Counted from the stretch's first letter, positions 14,440 to 23,118 are shown. The stretch is DNA of 64,000 nt from Streptomyces sp. R302 (GCF_012927245.1 NZ_JABBGE010000001.1:835513-899512); one strand, 5' to 3'. Notes: generated by a model from the sequence alone, not told the origin. Numbers and translations: made by a program.

Positions 14440-15099
14440 GTGATGCGGACGGGTGACAGCATGTCCCCGATGACGCACCCCCACTCGCCGCTGCGCGCCC
14501 TGAGAGCCGCCCTGTTCGCGGTGGTGTGCGTCATTCTGGCCGCAGTAGGGCATTCATCCATGTCTGTCCATGCACTCGCCCCGCGCACCCTCCTCGCCGC
14601 CTTCGCCGTCACGACCGCAGGCGCCTGGTGCGCGGCCGGCCGCCGCCGCGGCCCGCTCGCCTGCGCCGCCGGCATGCCGGCCGCCCAGGCCGCCCTGCAC
14701 GCCACCTTCTCCCTGACGGGCGCCCACCAGGCGCCGGCGACGGGCCACGGGACGCACGCGGCGCACGGCACCACAGCCGCCACCCCCGACACACTCCTCG
14801 ACGGAGGCGTCGGAATGCTCGCCGCCCACCTGCTGGCCGCACTGGTCTGCGGCCTGTGGCTGGCGCGCGGCGAGGCCGCGTTCTTCGCGCTGGCGGAGGG
14901 CGCGACCAGGCCGCTCCGGCGGCTGTTCGCCGCCCCGCCCGGGCCCGTCGCCGCCCCCGGCGACCCGCGTCGCCCGGTGCGCCGGCCGCGCCGGACCGCC
15001 CGGCGGCCGCACGTCGTCGTCCTCGCCTCCGTCCTCTCCCGACGGGGACCACCCCACCGCCCCCGCACCCGCGCCACGGCCCTCGGCCCACTCGTCTGA
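14440..15099 (+). CDS. Hypothetical membrane protein upstream of the PepSY gene
   Basis: A 219-residue protein with hydrophobic stretches at about 20-40, 47-65, 70-90 and 120-142, a His/Thr-rich loop (about 93-115, several His) and a basic Arg/Pro-rich tail. The GTG at 14440 follows GGGAGG by 11 bases; in-frame ATGs at 14461 and 14470 are alternatives. It lies 73 bases before the PepSY membrane protein on the same strand, so the two are probably cotranscribed. The His-rich loop hints at metal handling, but this is inference and I do not recognise the family with confidence. Confidence 0.65.
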   Translation: MMRTGDSMSPMTHPHSPLRALRAALFAVVCVILAAVGHSSMSVHALAPRTLLAAFAVTTAGAWCAAGRRRGPLACAAGMPAAQAALHATFSLTGAHQAPATGHGTHAAHGTTAATPDTLLDGGVGMLAAHLLAALVCGLWLARGEAAFFALAEGATRPLRRLFAAPPGPVAAPGDPRRPVRRPRRTARRPHVVVLASVLSRRGPPHRPRTRATALGPLV

Positions 15100-15172
15100 C
15101 ACCGCCGGGGGCCGCTTCCCCCTGCCCGACAGCAGGCCCCCACCGGCCCCACACGAGCCTCCGAGGACCCCC

Positions 15173-16933
15173 ATGCCCATCGACGACCCCGCACGCCCCG
15201 ACACGACCGAGAAGCCAACCTCCCCACCGCCCCGCCCCGGCGCGGCGGACGCGGCCGTCAACCCGGCCTCCCGACCGTCCCGCCCCGGCGCGGCGGACGC
15301 GGCCGAAGCGGCCGTCAACCCGGCCTCCCGACCGTCCCGCCCCGGCGCGGTGAACGCGGCCGAAGCGGCCGTCAACCCGGCCTCCCGACCGTCCCGCCCC
15401 GGCGCGGCGGACGCGGCCGAAGCGGCCGTCAACCCGGCCTCCCCACCGCCCCGCCCCAGCGCGGTCGACGCGACTGGCGCGATCGACGCGATCGACCCGG
15501 CCGAAACCTTCGGCGCGGCCGGTGCGGCCGGCACCCCGCCCTCCCCGCCCTCCCCGCCCTCGCGCCCCACCGCCTGGACGGCCCTCCGTCCCCTCCTCCT
15601 CCGGCTCCACTTCACCGCCGGGCTGCTCACCGCGCCCTTCCTCCTCGTGGCCGCGCTCAGCGGGCTGCTCTACGCGCTGTCCTTCCAGGCGGAGAAGGTC
15701 GCGTACGCGCACGAGCTCTCCGTGCCGGTCGGCGACACCGTCCTCCCGCTGGACCGGCAGGTCGGCATCGCCCGTGCGGCGAACCCGGACGGCACCGTCA
15801 CCGCCGTGTGGCCGGGCGCCGAACCGGGCGCGACGACCCGCGTCCTGATGGCCGACCCCGACGCCCCCGAGGGCACCTCGCTCGCCGTCTTCGTCGACCC
15901 GTACACGGGCGACGTGCGCGGACGGCTGCCCAGCTACGGCAGCAGCGGCGCCCTGCCGCTCCGCACCTGGATCGACGGCCTGCACCGCGACCTCCACCTC
16001 GGCGAACCCGGCCGGATCTACAGCGAACTCGCCGCGAGCTGGCTCTTCGTGCTGGTCCTCGGCGGCCTCGCCCTCTGGTTCGCCCGGCGCCGCACCAGGC
16101 GGCGGGCGCTGCTGCTGCCGGAGCGCGGCCCCAGGTCCCGCCGCCGCACCCTCTCCTGGCACGGCTCGGTCGGCCTCTGGGCCGCCCTCGGCCTGCTGCT
16201 GCTCTCCGCGACCGGCCTGACCTGGTCCCGGTACGCCGGCGAGAACATCGGCGCCCTCCAGGACGGTCTCGGCGGCGCCACCCCCACCCTCTCGGCAGGC
16301 ACGGCCGGCGTCGCGGGCGGCGAGCACGCGGGTCACGGCCCCGGCCACCAGCCGGCCGACCCCGCCCCGGCGCCGCCCACCGCCGACATCGGCGTCGACC
16401 GGGCCGTCGACGCCGCCCGCGCCGCCGGGATCGACAGCGCCTCGATAGCCGTCACGCTGCCCGCCGACGGCCGCGGTTACGTGGTCAAGGAGACCGACAA
16501 GCAGTTCCCGGTCGAACTGGACCAGGTCGCCGTGGACCCGGCCGACGGCACCGTCCTCGACCGGCTCGACTTCGCCGAGTACCCGCTCCTCGCGAAGCTG
16601 ACCAGGATCGGCATCGACGCCCACACCGGCGTCTTCCTGGGCCTGTTCAACCAGCTGGCCCTCGCCGCGCTCGCCCTCGCGCTCGCCCTGATGATCCTCT
16701 GGGGCTACCGCATGTGGTGGCTGCGCCGCCCCCGCCGCCCGGTCGGCCGGGCCGCCTGGCGGAAGCTGCCGGTGACACTCCTGCTGCCGCTCGCGGCAGC
16801 GGCCGCGCTCCTCGGCTGGTTCGTCCCGCTGCTCGGGCTCAGCCTGCTGGTGCTCCTCGCGGCCGAACTCGTCCTCGCCCTGGTGACCCGGAACCGGAAC
16901 CGGATCCGGATCCGGCGGGCGAGGACGCGCTAG
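15173..16933 (+). CDS. PepSY-associated transmembrane protein (PiuB-like)
   Basis: A 586-residue membrane protein. Residues about 15-130 are a Pro/Ala-rich cytoplasmic extension with 19-residue tandem repeats. The PepSY-TM core follows: a membrane segment at about 145-170 (FLLVAALSGLLYAL), an extracellular PepSY-like region, a segment near 285-300 (LFVLVLGGLALWF), another near 330-350, a second PepSY-like region (HAGHGPGHQ loop, then ELDQVAVDPADGTVLD), and three segments near the C-terminus. The family is linked to iron-siderophore reduction or protease regulation, with no proven single role. The ribosome binding site CGAGGA precedes the ATG. The 3' end is overlapped by the decayed regulator frame on the other strand. 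Confidence 0.82.
   Translation: MPIDDPARPDTTEKPTSPPPRPGAADAAVNPASRPSRPGAADAAEAAVNPASRPSRPGAVNAAEAAVNPASRPSRPGAADAAEAAVNPASPPPRPSAVDATGAIDAIDPAETFGAAGAAGTPPSPPSPPSRPTAWTALRPLLLRLHFTAGLLTAPFLLVAALSGLLYALSFQAEKVAYAHELSVPVGDTVLPLDRQVGIARAANPDGTVTAVWPGAEPGATTRVLMADPDAPEGTSLAVFVDPYTGDVRGRLPSYGSSGALPLRTWIDGLHRDLHLGEPGRIYSELAASWLFVLVLGGLALWFARRRTRRRALLLPERGPRSRRRTLSWHGSVGLWAALGLLLLSATGLTWSRYAGENIGALQDGLGGATPTLSAGTAGVAGGEHAGHGPGHQPADPAPAPPTADIGVDRAVDAARAAGIDSASIAVTLPADGRGYVVKETDKQFPVELDQVAVDPADGTVLDRLDFAEYPLLAKLTRIGIDAHTGVFLGLFNQLALAALALALALMILWGYRMWWLRRPRRPVGRAAWRKLPVTLLLPLAAAAALLGWFVPLLGLSLLVLLAAELVLALVTRNRNRIRIRRARTR
15224..15442. repeat. 57 bp in-frame tandem repeat in the PepSY gene
   Basis: Three full 57-base units (15272-15328, 15329-15385, 15386-15442) each encode a 19-residue block of the RPSRPGAADAAEAAVNPAS type, preceded by a 48-base partial unit at 15224. 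Units differ by only a few bases, indicating recent expansion. A degenerate fourth copy follows. Confidence 0.9.
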
Positions 16934-17291
16934 GCCGAGGGCCTGGCAGCCGGGGCCAGGGCAGGTACTTGTAGCCGGCCCGCCGCACGGTCTGGATCGT
17001 GCGGCGGTGCTCGGCGCCCAACTTGCGGCGCAGCCGGGCCACGTGGACGTCGACCGTCCGCCCGTCGCCCACGTGCCCGTACCCCCGCACCGTCTGCACC
17101 AGCTGGTCGCGGGTGTGCACCCGGTACGGATGCCCCCCGTCGACGGTGGCGATCCGCCGCGCGTCGGCCGAAGGCCGCGGACCGGACAGGTCTCCGGTCG
17201 GGGTTTCGGAGGGCCGACGCGTTCCTCACGCGCCGGCAGCACCGGTCGTAGTCGTGGTGCTGACGGGAAGGCCGGAACGGCTCAAGGCCAT
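16839..17291 (-). pseudogene. Decayed OmpR-type winged-helix regulator
   Basis: The minus strand encodes the second half of an OmpR-family DNA-binding domain: VHTRDQLV, then GDGRTVDVHVARLRRKLG and IQTVRRAGYKYLP (from 17120 downwards). Upstream in the same frame DARRIATVDGG joins directly to HPYRVHTR, lacking about 25 residues (the LTxxEFxLL helix) expected between them. Further up, an in-frame TGA at 17226-17228 separates a short peptide beginning MALSRSGLPVS at 17291. No receiver domain is present, and the C-terminus runs 95 bases into the PepSY gene. I read this as a broken gene. A short functional protein starting at GTG 17120 cannot be excluded. Confidence 0.6.
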
Positions 17292-17382
17292 GGCGACCCC
17301 GCGCGCTGTCGTTCCGCTCCGAGGGAACGCCAGAGCGAAGGGAAGCCCACGGGACGAGACGCCCGGCACCCGGCACACGAAA

Positions 17383-17413
17383 AGGTGCCCGCCGGGCGAA
17401 CCGGCGGGCACCT
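17383..17413 (-). terminator. glnII terminator
   Basis: A perfect 13 bp stem (AGGTGCCCGCCGG) with a 5-base loop lies 20 bases after the glnII stop and is followed by TTTT on the minus strand. Confidence 0.85.
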
Positions 17414-17432
17414 CACGGAAACTGACGGGCGA

Positions 17433-18464
17433 TCAGACCTGGCCGGCCTTCGCGAGCGCCTCGCAGCAGGTGTCCACGATGAGGCGGGTCACCACGTACG
17501 GGTCGACGTTCGCGTTCGGGCGGCGGTCCTCGATGTAGCCCTTCTGGTCCTGCTCGACCTGCCACGGGATGCGGACCGAGGCGCCGCGGTCCGAGACGCC
17601 GTAGGAGTACTCGTCCCACGGGGCGGTCTCGTGCAGGCCCGTCAGGCGCTCGTCGATGCCGGCGCCGTAGTTCTTGACGTGGTCGAGCGGCTTCGAGCCC
17701 TCGCCCAGCGACTCGCAGGCGGTGATGATCGCGTCGTAACCCTCGCGCATCGCCTTCGTGGAGAAGTTGGTGTGCGCGCCCGCGCCGTTCCAGTCGCCCT
17801 TCACCGGCTTCGGGTCGAGCGTCGCGGCGACGTTGAAGTCCTCGGCCGTGCGGTAGAGCAGCCAGCGGGCGATCCACAGCTGGTCGGAGACCTCCAGCGG
17901 GGACAGCGGGCCGACCTGGAACTCCCACTGGCCGGGCATGACCTCGGCGTTGATGCCGGAGATGCCGAGACCGGCCGTGAGGCAGTTCTCCAGGTGCGCC
18001 TCGACGATCGGACGGCCGTGGATCTCGTCCACGCCGACGCCGCAGTAGTAGCCGCCCTGCGGGGCCGGGAAGCCGTTGACCGGGAAGCCGAGCGGACGGG
18101 TGCCCTCGAAGAAGGTGTACTCCTGCTCGATGCCGAAGATCGGCTCCTGCGCGCCGTACTTCGTGGCGACCTCGGCGAGCGCGGCGCGGGTGTTGGAGGC
18201 GTGCGGGGTCATGTCCGTGTTGAGGACCTCGCACAGCACCAGGATGTCGTCGCCGCCGCGGATCGGGTCCGGGCAGGAGAAGACCGGCTTGAGGACGCGG
18301 TCCGACGCGTGACCCTCGGCCTGGTTGGTGCTGGAACCGTCGAAGCCCCAGATCGGCAGCTCCGCCAGCGCCCGGCCCTCGCCCGCGATGATCTTCGTCT
18401 TGGAACGAAGCTTCGCGGTCGGCTCGGTGCCGTCGATCCAGATGTACTCAGCCTTGAAGGTCAC
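17433..18464 (-). CDS. glnII: Type II glutamine synthetase
   Basis: ATP-dependent glutamine synthesis from glutamate and ammonium, of the eukaryote-like GSII class. The 343-residue length is typical. Motifs include GFDGSSTNQAEG, the catalytic IEQEYTFF and the GINAEVMPGQWEFQVGP block; there is no adenylylation-site Tyr region as in GSI. The GTG start is set by AAGGA eight bases upstream, with MTFKAEYIWID at the N-terminus; a longer open frame upstream lacks support. A GlnR-type box lies about 155-192 bases before the start, which predicts induction under nitrogen limitation. It is followed by a strong terminator. Confidence 0.96.
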   Translation of the reverse strand: MTFKAEYIWIDGTEPTAKLRSKTKIIAGEGRALAELPIWGFDGSSTNQAEGHASDRVLKPVFSCPDPIRGGDDILVLCEVLNTDMTPHASNTRAALAEVATKYGAQEPIFGIEQEYTFFEGTRPLGFPVNGFPAPQGGYYCGVGVDEIHGRPIVEAHLENCLTAGLGISGINAEVMPGQWEFQVGPLSPLEVSDQLWIARWLLYRTAEDFNVAATLDPKPVKGDWNGAGAHTNFSTKAMREGYDAIITACESLGEGSKPLDHVKNYGAGIDERLTGLHETAPWDEYSYGVSDRGASVRIPWQVEQDQKGYIEDRRPNANVDPYVVTRLIVDTCCEALAKAGQV

Positions 18465-18618
18465 GGGGTCATCCTTAGGGCGTGGCGTGCTGCTGCGGGT
18501 GTCGTCCGCGGCGGCTCGCGGCGCTGCGAGAAGCTGCGGGGCGGCGCCGGACAACCAACCGGTGGCCCGGCCCGCCGCCCATGGCGCCTTTCGTGTGACC
18601 GCAGCTTCGCAACACGGG

Positions 18619-18656
18619 ATTTCCCGACGGTTGCCCGTTTGTGAACCCCGTGTTAC
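18619..18656 (-). promoter_or_regulatory. GlnR-type box upstream of glnII
   Basis: On the minus strand the sequence reads GTAAC-n6-TTCAC-n6-GCAAC-n6-GAAAT, four half-sites with exact 6-base spacing, matching the gTnAc-n6-GaAAc double box known for the nitrogen regulator GlnR. The first b-site (TTCAC) is weak. It touches the stop codon of the upstream gene at 18657, so the operator fills the available gap. Confidence 0.75.
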
Positions 18657-19808
18657 TCAGCCTTCCTGTGATACGCGCGCCGCCCGTGCGAGCCCGTGCG
18701 CGTCGAGCAGCGGGCCGAAACCGGCCGCCCGGATCCGGCGGACCAGCTCCTCGCCCGAGATGCCCAGCTCCTCGGCCGTCCGGCCCAGGTGCCAGTCGCG
18801 GGACGCCAGCCGGCGGAGCAGGTAACCCCTTCTGACCTGCGCGTCCGAGAGGCGGAAGGTCTTCAGGTAGGCCGTCCGCCCCTTGTGGTCGGTGATCAGC
18901 TCGCCGATGTGCTGCTCCCGCCCGTCCCGCAGGAACGGCGGCAGGAAGCGGTACAGGGAGAAGGACCCCGTCCGGTACGCCCGCTCGAAGGCGTACGGCG
19001 TCTCCAGGAGGTCCCGCGCCATCAGCCCGTCGTGCGCCACCGCCCAGCGCCGCTCCTGCTCCCGGGCCGCCGCCCGCAGGTCCGCGAGGTTCCGGATGCC
19101 GTCGGCGCCGTCCCGGATCCGGGCCGTGAATTCGGGCACCGGCGCCCCGTAGTGCGCGTACTGGTGCACCAGTTCGCCGTACAGGTCCTCCACCAGTGTC
19201 GGATGCAGCAGCCGGTAGTCCTCCGGATGCGGGACGACGAAGGCCGCGGCCAGCGCGTCCGCCGCGTACACCAGCACCCCGCACTGGCCCGGGTGCACCT
19301 CGAAGACCCGCAGCGCCTCCGCGAGCCCCGGCACGTCCACGCCCGCGTACGCCGCCTCCGCCCGCGGCGGGAGACCGCGCCGCAGCGCCTGCCGCGACCA
19401 CTCCTCCCACAGCACCGACGGCCCGCCGAAGTGCAGCGAGAGGTAGCCGTCCAGGGCGAGGTGGAGCGGCAGGAAGCGCACCCGCCGCTCGCCGCGCCGC
19501 CGCTTGGCGAGCCGGTGGTGCGGGGCGCGCAGCGGCACGGCGGCCCGCGGCGCGTCCCCGAGCCGGGTGCCGTACGCCGCCTCCTCCTCCCGCCCCGTCC
19601 CCGACCGGTCGGCGACGAAGCCGTGCGGGACGTAGGAGGTGCAGACGGTGCCGTCGCCGACGTCCACGGGCGCGCCCACGGCGTCGTACACCTCCCGGCG
19701 CAGCCGCAGCCCCTCGACCGGCTCCTCCCGCACCAGCGGCACGAGCCGGATCCCGCCCCACACCTGCGCGGCCCGCACACCGAGCCCGGTGAGATCGATC
19801 CGGGTCAC
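18657..19808 (-). CDS. Unrecognised protein with C-terminal helix-turn-helix, coupled to a vWA gene
   Basis: A 383-residue protein. The N-terminal 170 residues (WGGIRLVPLVREEPVEGL, SYVPHGFVAD, HHRLAKRRRGE, HLALDGYLSLHFGGP) form a conserved-looking domain that I cannot name with certainty; it recalls the ARPP-type domains reported beside ADP-ribosylglycohydrolase and RNA-repair genes. The middle part is helical. The C-terminus (YLLRRLASRDWHLGRTAEEL, ISGEELVRRI) looks like a Fis/homeodomain-like helix-turn-helix. The start GTG overlaps the stop of the vWA gene (GTGA), implying translational coupling. Together they form a two-gene module with a possible nucleic-acid or stress role. Confidence 0.65.
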   Translation of the reverse strand: MTRIDLTGLGVRAAQVWGGIRLVPLVREEPVEGLRLRREVYDAVGAPVDVGDGTVCTSYVPHGFVADRSGTGREEEAAYGTRLGDAPRAAVPLRAPHHRLAKRRRGERRVRFLPLHLALDGYLSLHFGGPSVLWEEWSRQALRRGLPPRAEAAYAGVDVPGLAEALRVFEVHPGQCGVLVYAADALAAAFVVPHPEDYRLLHPTLVEDLYGELVHQYAHYGAPVPEFTARIRDGADGIRNLADLRAAAREQERRWAVAHDGLMARDLLETPYAFERAYRTGSFSLYRFLPPFLRDGREQHIGELITDHKGRTAYLKTFRLSDAQVRRGYLLRRLASRDWHLGRTAEELGISGEELVRRIRAAGFGPLLDAHGLARAARVSQEG

Positions 19809-21220
19809 CGCCCCACCCCCTTCTCGTGCCCCGCCAGGAAGTCCGCCACCCGCCGGTCCAGATAGGCGCGCAGCTCCGTCAGCCCGGTCCGCCCCTCGGC
19901 GAACCCGGCGATCTCCACCAGCGCCGGCAGGTCCTCCGCGTCCCGGATACCGACCGCCGGCACCGAGGGCCCAAGCCGGCGCACGTCGAACACCCCGGCG
20001 TCGTATACGGGGTTCACGTGCACGGCCGCCGTCCGCCGCTCCGGGTCGAGCCGCGACCGCCACACCCGCAGCACCTCGCCCGCCAGGCCCGGCGGCGCGT
20101 TGTCCCAGCCGTCCGAGACGATCACGAGCCGCTCGGGCCGGCCGTCCAGCGCGTCGAGGATCCGCAGCCCCAGCGGAGTGGGCCCGTACGGCCTGACCAG
20201 CAGCGGATCCGTACCGCCCGAGGTCCACAGACCGGTGTACGCCCCCGGGGCCGCCAGCGCCTCCAGGAGGAAGTGGCAGCCGAGCGCCACCGCCAGCGGC
20301 CGGCGCCGCTTCACCGCCGAACCCGACGAGGAGAAGCTGTCGTCGAGGACGGCCGCGACCCGCCCCCAGCTCCCCGCGTACGGCCCCGCCGCCCGCCGCG
20401 CCGCCGCCCGCAGCACCCCGGTCAGCTCGGCCCGCCGCTCCGCCCGCTCGGCGAACGGCAGCGCGAGGACGTACAGCGCGAGCCGGGTCAGCGGCATCAC
20501 GGCCAGGTCGGAGGCGCCGGCGGCCCGGCCGGCGGCCCGTTCGCTCCGCAGCCGTTCGAGCCGGGTCATCCGGGGCGCGATCCGCTCCAGGAACACCTCC
20601 CGCGCCACCCCGTGCTTCGCCGCGAACCCCTCGGCGACCGTGAACGGCAGCTCGTACAGCGCCTCCTCGGCGAAGTGGGCCCGCCGGTACGCCTCCAGGG
20701 TCCGGTTCTCGTACCGCACCCGGCGCCCGGGCGCGAAGAGGAAGTCGCCGGTCTCGGCGTCGGCCGGCGGCACGTGCGCGTGCTTGAGGGCGGCCTTCAC
20801 CCCGGCCCGGTACTTCACGGCGTCGAGCGCCGGATCGGGCCGGGCGGCCAGCCACTCCCGCACGATCGCGCGCGTGCGCCGGTTGTTCACGCCGGCCTCC
20901 CGCAGCCGCCCGAAGAGCCGGTACACCCGCTGCGGCGCCATCCGCGCCAGCCGGGCCGCGACGAGCCGCCCCTCGCCGTCCCCGGCCTCGCCGGGCGTGC
21001 GCAGCAGCTGCTCGACGACGAGCGCGGCGTTGTGGTCGTTGATGTCGAGCGCGAGGCAGGCGGCGTACAGCGGCCGGTAGTTGACCCGTACGTACTCGTG
21101 CAGGAAGGCGAGCGACAGCCGCTGCTCGGCGGCGGAGGAGCGGAACTCCCGCTGTCCGGTGGCGGTCACGGCCGCGTTGACGAACAGCAGCACGTCCTCC
21201 GCGGCGACGAGCTCGGACAC
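19805..21220 (-). CDS. TROVE/Ro60-like protein with vWA domain
   Basis: A 471-residue protein. The first 290 residues are helical, with Arg-rich repeats (VNNRRTRAIVREWL, YRAGVKAALKHAHV, FLERIAPRMTRLERLR) that resemble the HEAT-like ring of TROVE proteins. From about 300 a von Willebrand A fold follows with a MIDAS-like DDSFSSSGS motif and LVIVSDGWDN. TROVE-vWA proteins (bacterial Rsr/Ro60) bind Y RNAs and assist RNA quality control; that role here is inferred from layout only. The start is GTG with a G-rich ribosome binding site. It is coupled by a 4-base overlap to the helix-turn-helix protein downstream and divergent from an oxidoreductase gene across a 196-base spacer. Confidence 0.65.
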   Translation of the reverse strand: MSELVAAEDVLLFVNAAVTATGQREFRSSAAEQRLSLAFLHEYVRVNYRPLYAACLALDINDHNAALVVEQLLRTPGEAGDGEGRLVAARLARMAPQRVYRLFGRLREAGVNNRRTRAIVREWLAARPDPALDAVKYRAGVKAALKHAHVPPADAETGDFLFAPGRRVRYENRTLEAYRRAHFAEEALYELPFTVAEGFAAKHGVAREVFLERIAPRMTRLERLRSERAAGRAAGASDLAVMPLTRLALYVLALPFAERAERRAELTGVLRAAARRAAGPYAGSWGRVAAVLDDSFSSSGSAVKRRRPLAVALGCHFLLEALAAPGAYTGLWTSGGTDPLLVRPYGPTPLGLRILDALDGRPERLVIVSDGWDNAPPGLAGEVLRVWRSRLDPERRTAAVHVNPVYDAGVFDVRRLGPSVPAVGIRDAEDLPALVEIAGFAEGRTGLTELRAYLDRRVADFLAGHEKGVGR

Positions 21221-21416
21221 GGCGCCCCCCTGTCTTTCGCGTGTCGGGGTGCCGGCCGGGGAGAGGGAGCACGATCAGCGAAGACGTTGCTTTACAAGGC
21301 AGGTATCGGAAGTCGTACCGAAGTCCCGCGGCCGGCACCCGAGCACGCTAGACGCCACGGCCCCCCGACCGCCACCGCATTCCCGCGGCCCCCCGCCCCC
21401 ACGGCAGACTGCTCCC

Positions 21417-22331
21417 ATGCCCGACAACAGCACCACCCTCCCCGACCGTCCCCGCATAGGCCTCCTCGGCACCGGCCCCTGGGCCGCCCGCACCCACGCC
21501 CCGGCGCTCGCCGCCCACGAGGGCGTCGAGTTCGCCGGGGTGTGGGGCCGCCGCCCGGAGGCCGCCGCCGAACTGGCCGCGGCCCACGGCACGCGCGCGT
21601 ACGACGACCTGGACGCCCTCCTCGACGCCTGCGACGCCGTCGCGTTCGCCCTCCCGCCGGACGTCCAGGCCCCGCTCGCCGCCCGCGCCGCCCGGGCCGG
21701 CCGCCACCTCCTCCTCGACAAGCCGCTGGCGACCACGGTCGAGGCGGCCCGCGAGGTCACGGAGGCGGTGACGGAGACGGGCGTCGCCTCGATCGTCTTC
21801 TGCACCCTGCGCTTCGCCCCGGAGACGGCCCGCTGGATCGAGGAGCAGCGGGCGACGGGCGGCTGGTACGTGGCCGAGGCCCGCTGGCTCGGCTCCCTGT
21901 ACGGCCCCGGCGCCGACAGCCCGTACGCGGCGAGCCCCTGGCGCCGCGAGAGGGGCGGCCTCTGGGACGTCGGCCCCCACGTCCTCTCGGTCCTCGTCCC
22001 GATCCTCGGCGACGTCACCCGGGTGCGGGCGGCGAAGGGCCCGGACGACACCCACCACCTGATCCTCGGCCACTCGACGGGCGCGAGCAGCACGGCCACG
22101 CTCACCCTGAGCGCCCCGAAGGCGGCGGCGGGCGCGTCCCTCACCCTCCACGGCACGGCGGGCAGCACCACCCTCCCGGCCTGGAACGGCGCGCGGCCCG
22201 CCTACACCGAGGCGATCACCGCCCTCCTCACCGCGGCCCGCACCGGCACCCCCCACCCCTGCGACGCCCACTTCGCCCTCCGCCTCACCGAACTCCTCAC
22301 GGAAGCGGAGACCCAGGCGAAGCCCCTCTGA
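21417..22331 (+). CDS. Gfo/Idh/MocA family oxidoreductase
   Basis: A 304-residue NAD(P)-dependent dehydrogenase. The N-terminal Rossmann motif GLLGTGPWA is at about 15-23, and the catalytic-type DKP is in place of the common EKP near residue 101. A C-terminal substrate domain (WDVGPHVLSVL with the conserved His) follows. The substrate, typically a sugar or inositol derivative, cannot be read. The ATG lacks an obvious ribosome binding site. It ends 7 bases from the convergent ArsC-like gene. Confidence 0.85.
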   Translation: MPDNSTTLPDRPRIGLLGTGPWAARTHAPALAAHEGVEFAGVWGRRPEAAAELAAAHGTRAYDDLDALLDACDAVAFALPPDVQAPLAARAARAGRHLLLDKPLATTVEAAREVTEAVTETGVASIVFCTLRFAPETARWIEEQRATGGWYVAEARWLGSLYGPGADSPYAASPWRRERGGLWDVGPHVLSVLVPILGDVTRVRAAKGPDDTHHLILGHSTGASSTATLTLSAPKAAAGASLTLHGTAGSTTLPAWNGARPAYTEAITALLTAARTGTPHPCDAHFALRLTELLTEAETQAKPL

Positions 22332-22338
22332 AGGCCCA

Positions 22339-22716
22339 CTAACCCCTCGGACCGCCACCCCTCCCGAGCGCGTCCCGAACGGCCTCCTCGGACCGCCCGA
22401 CGACGGCGGTGCCGTCGTCGGCGGTGATGATCGGCCGCTGGATGAGCTTCGGGTGGGCGGAGAGCGCCTCGATCCACCGCTCCCGGTCACCCGGCTCCCG
22501 CCCCCACTCCTTCACGCCGAGCTCCTTGGCGACGGCCTCGCCGGTCCGCGTGATGTCCCACGGCTCAAGCCCCAGCCGTCCGAGGACGGCCCGGATCTCG
22601 TCCACGGAGGGCACGTCCTCCAGGTACTTCCGGACGGTGTACTCGACCCCCTCCGCATCGAGCAGGGTGAGGGCTCCGCGGCACTTGGAACAGGCCGGAT
22701 TGATCCAGATCTCCAT
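22339..22716 (-). CDS. ArsC/Spx-family thioredoxin-fold protein
   Basis: A 125-residue protein of the ArsC family. WINPACSKCRGAL at 4-16 gives a CxxC (Cys9, Cys12) followed by Arg13, and LIQRPII near 92 carries the conserved Arg-Pro of arsenate reductases. It could reduce arsenate or another disulfide substrate using glutaredoxin or mycothiol-type partners. There is no ars operon nearby, so arsenic resistance is not established. A GGGGGG run precedes the ATG. Confidence 0.82.
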   Translation of the reverse strand: MEIWINPACSKCRGALTLLDAEGVEYTVRKYLEDVPSVDEIRAVLGRLGLEPWDITRTGEAVAKELGVKEWGREPGDRERWIEALSAHPKLIQRPIITADDGTAVVGRSEEAVRDALGRGGGPRG

Positions 22717-22839
22717 CCCCCCAAGGTACCGCCAAACCCCGTCCGACCAGGCCCGATTGTCAGTGCCCCGCACTAGAATGGGAGTCGAAGGCAAGGGCCC
22801 CGGGGAGGGCCCCCGCCACCGTTCGCCAGGAGGTAGCCC

Positions 22840-23118
22840 ATGGCAGTCGCCGTGATCCGCAGGCCGTCCATCGAACCCTTCACGCCCGTCGAGAAGAAGG
22901 CCCTTCCGGCCGGCCGCCCCCGCGAGTGGTACGTCACGCACAACCGCCGCCTGAAGGCCATGCGCCTCGCGATCGCACTCCTCGACTCCGGCGTCTACGT
23001 CCCGAGGAAGGCCACGAACGCCACCATCCGCACCATGGCCGAGCGCATAGGCATCCACCCGCCCTCCAACCTCACCTGCCGCATGGTCCGCACCTTCATC
23101 CGCGACAAGAAGCACTGA
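22840..23118 (+). CDS. Small conserved basic protein upstream of glnA
   Basis: A 92-residue basic protein (many Arg and Lys) with no signal peptide or membrane segment. The centre is helical (THNRRLKAMRLAIALLDSGV) and the C-terminus is NLTCRMVRTFIRDKKH. A strong AGGAGG sits nine bases before the ATG. I recall homologues next to glnA in other streptomycetes, but no function. Size and charge would allow nucleic-acid binding. Confidence 0.75.
   Translation: MAVAVIRRPSIEPFTPVEKKALPAGRPREWYVTHNRRLKAMRLAIALLDSGVYVPRKATNATIRTMAERIGIHPPSNLTCRMVRTFIRDKKH

Noticed and set aside
15224..15442. Possible CRISPR array
   Set aside because: Repeats are directly adjacent, in frame and without unique spacers, so they are a coding tandem repeat.
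18465..18554. Upstream start for glnII
   Set aside because: The extension lies across the leader, and the family starts at the GTG giving MTFKAEYIWID, which has its own ribosome binding site.
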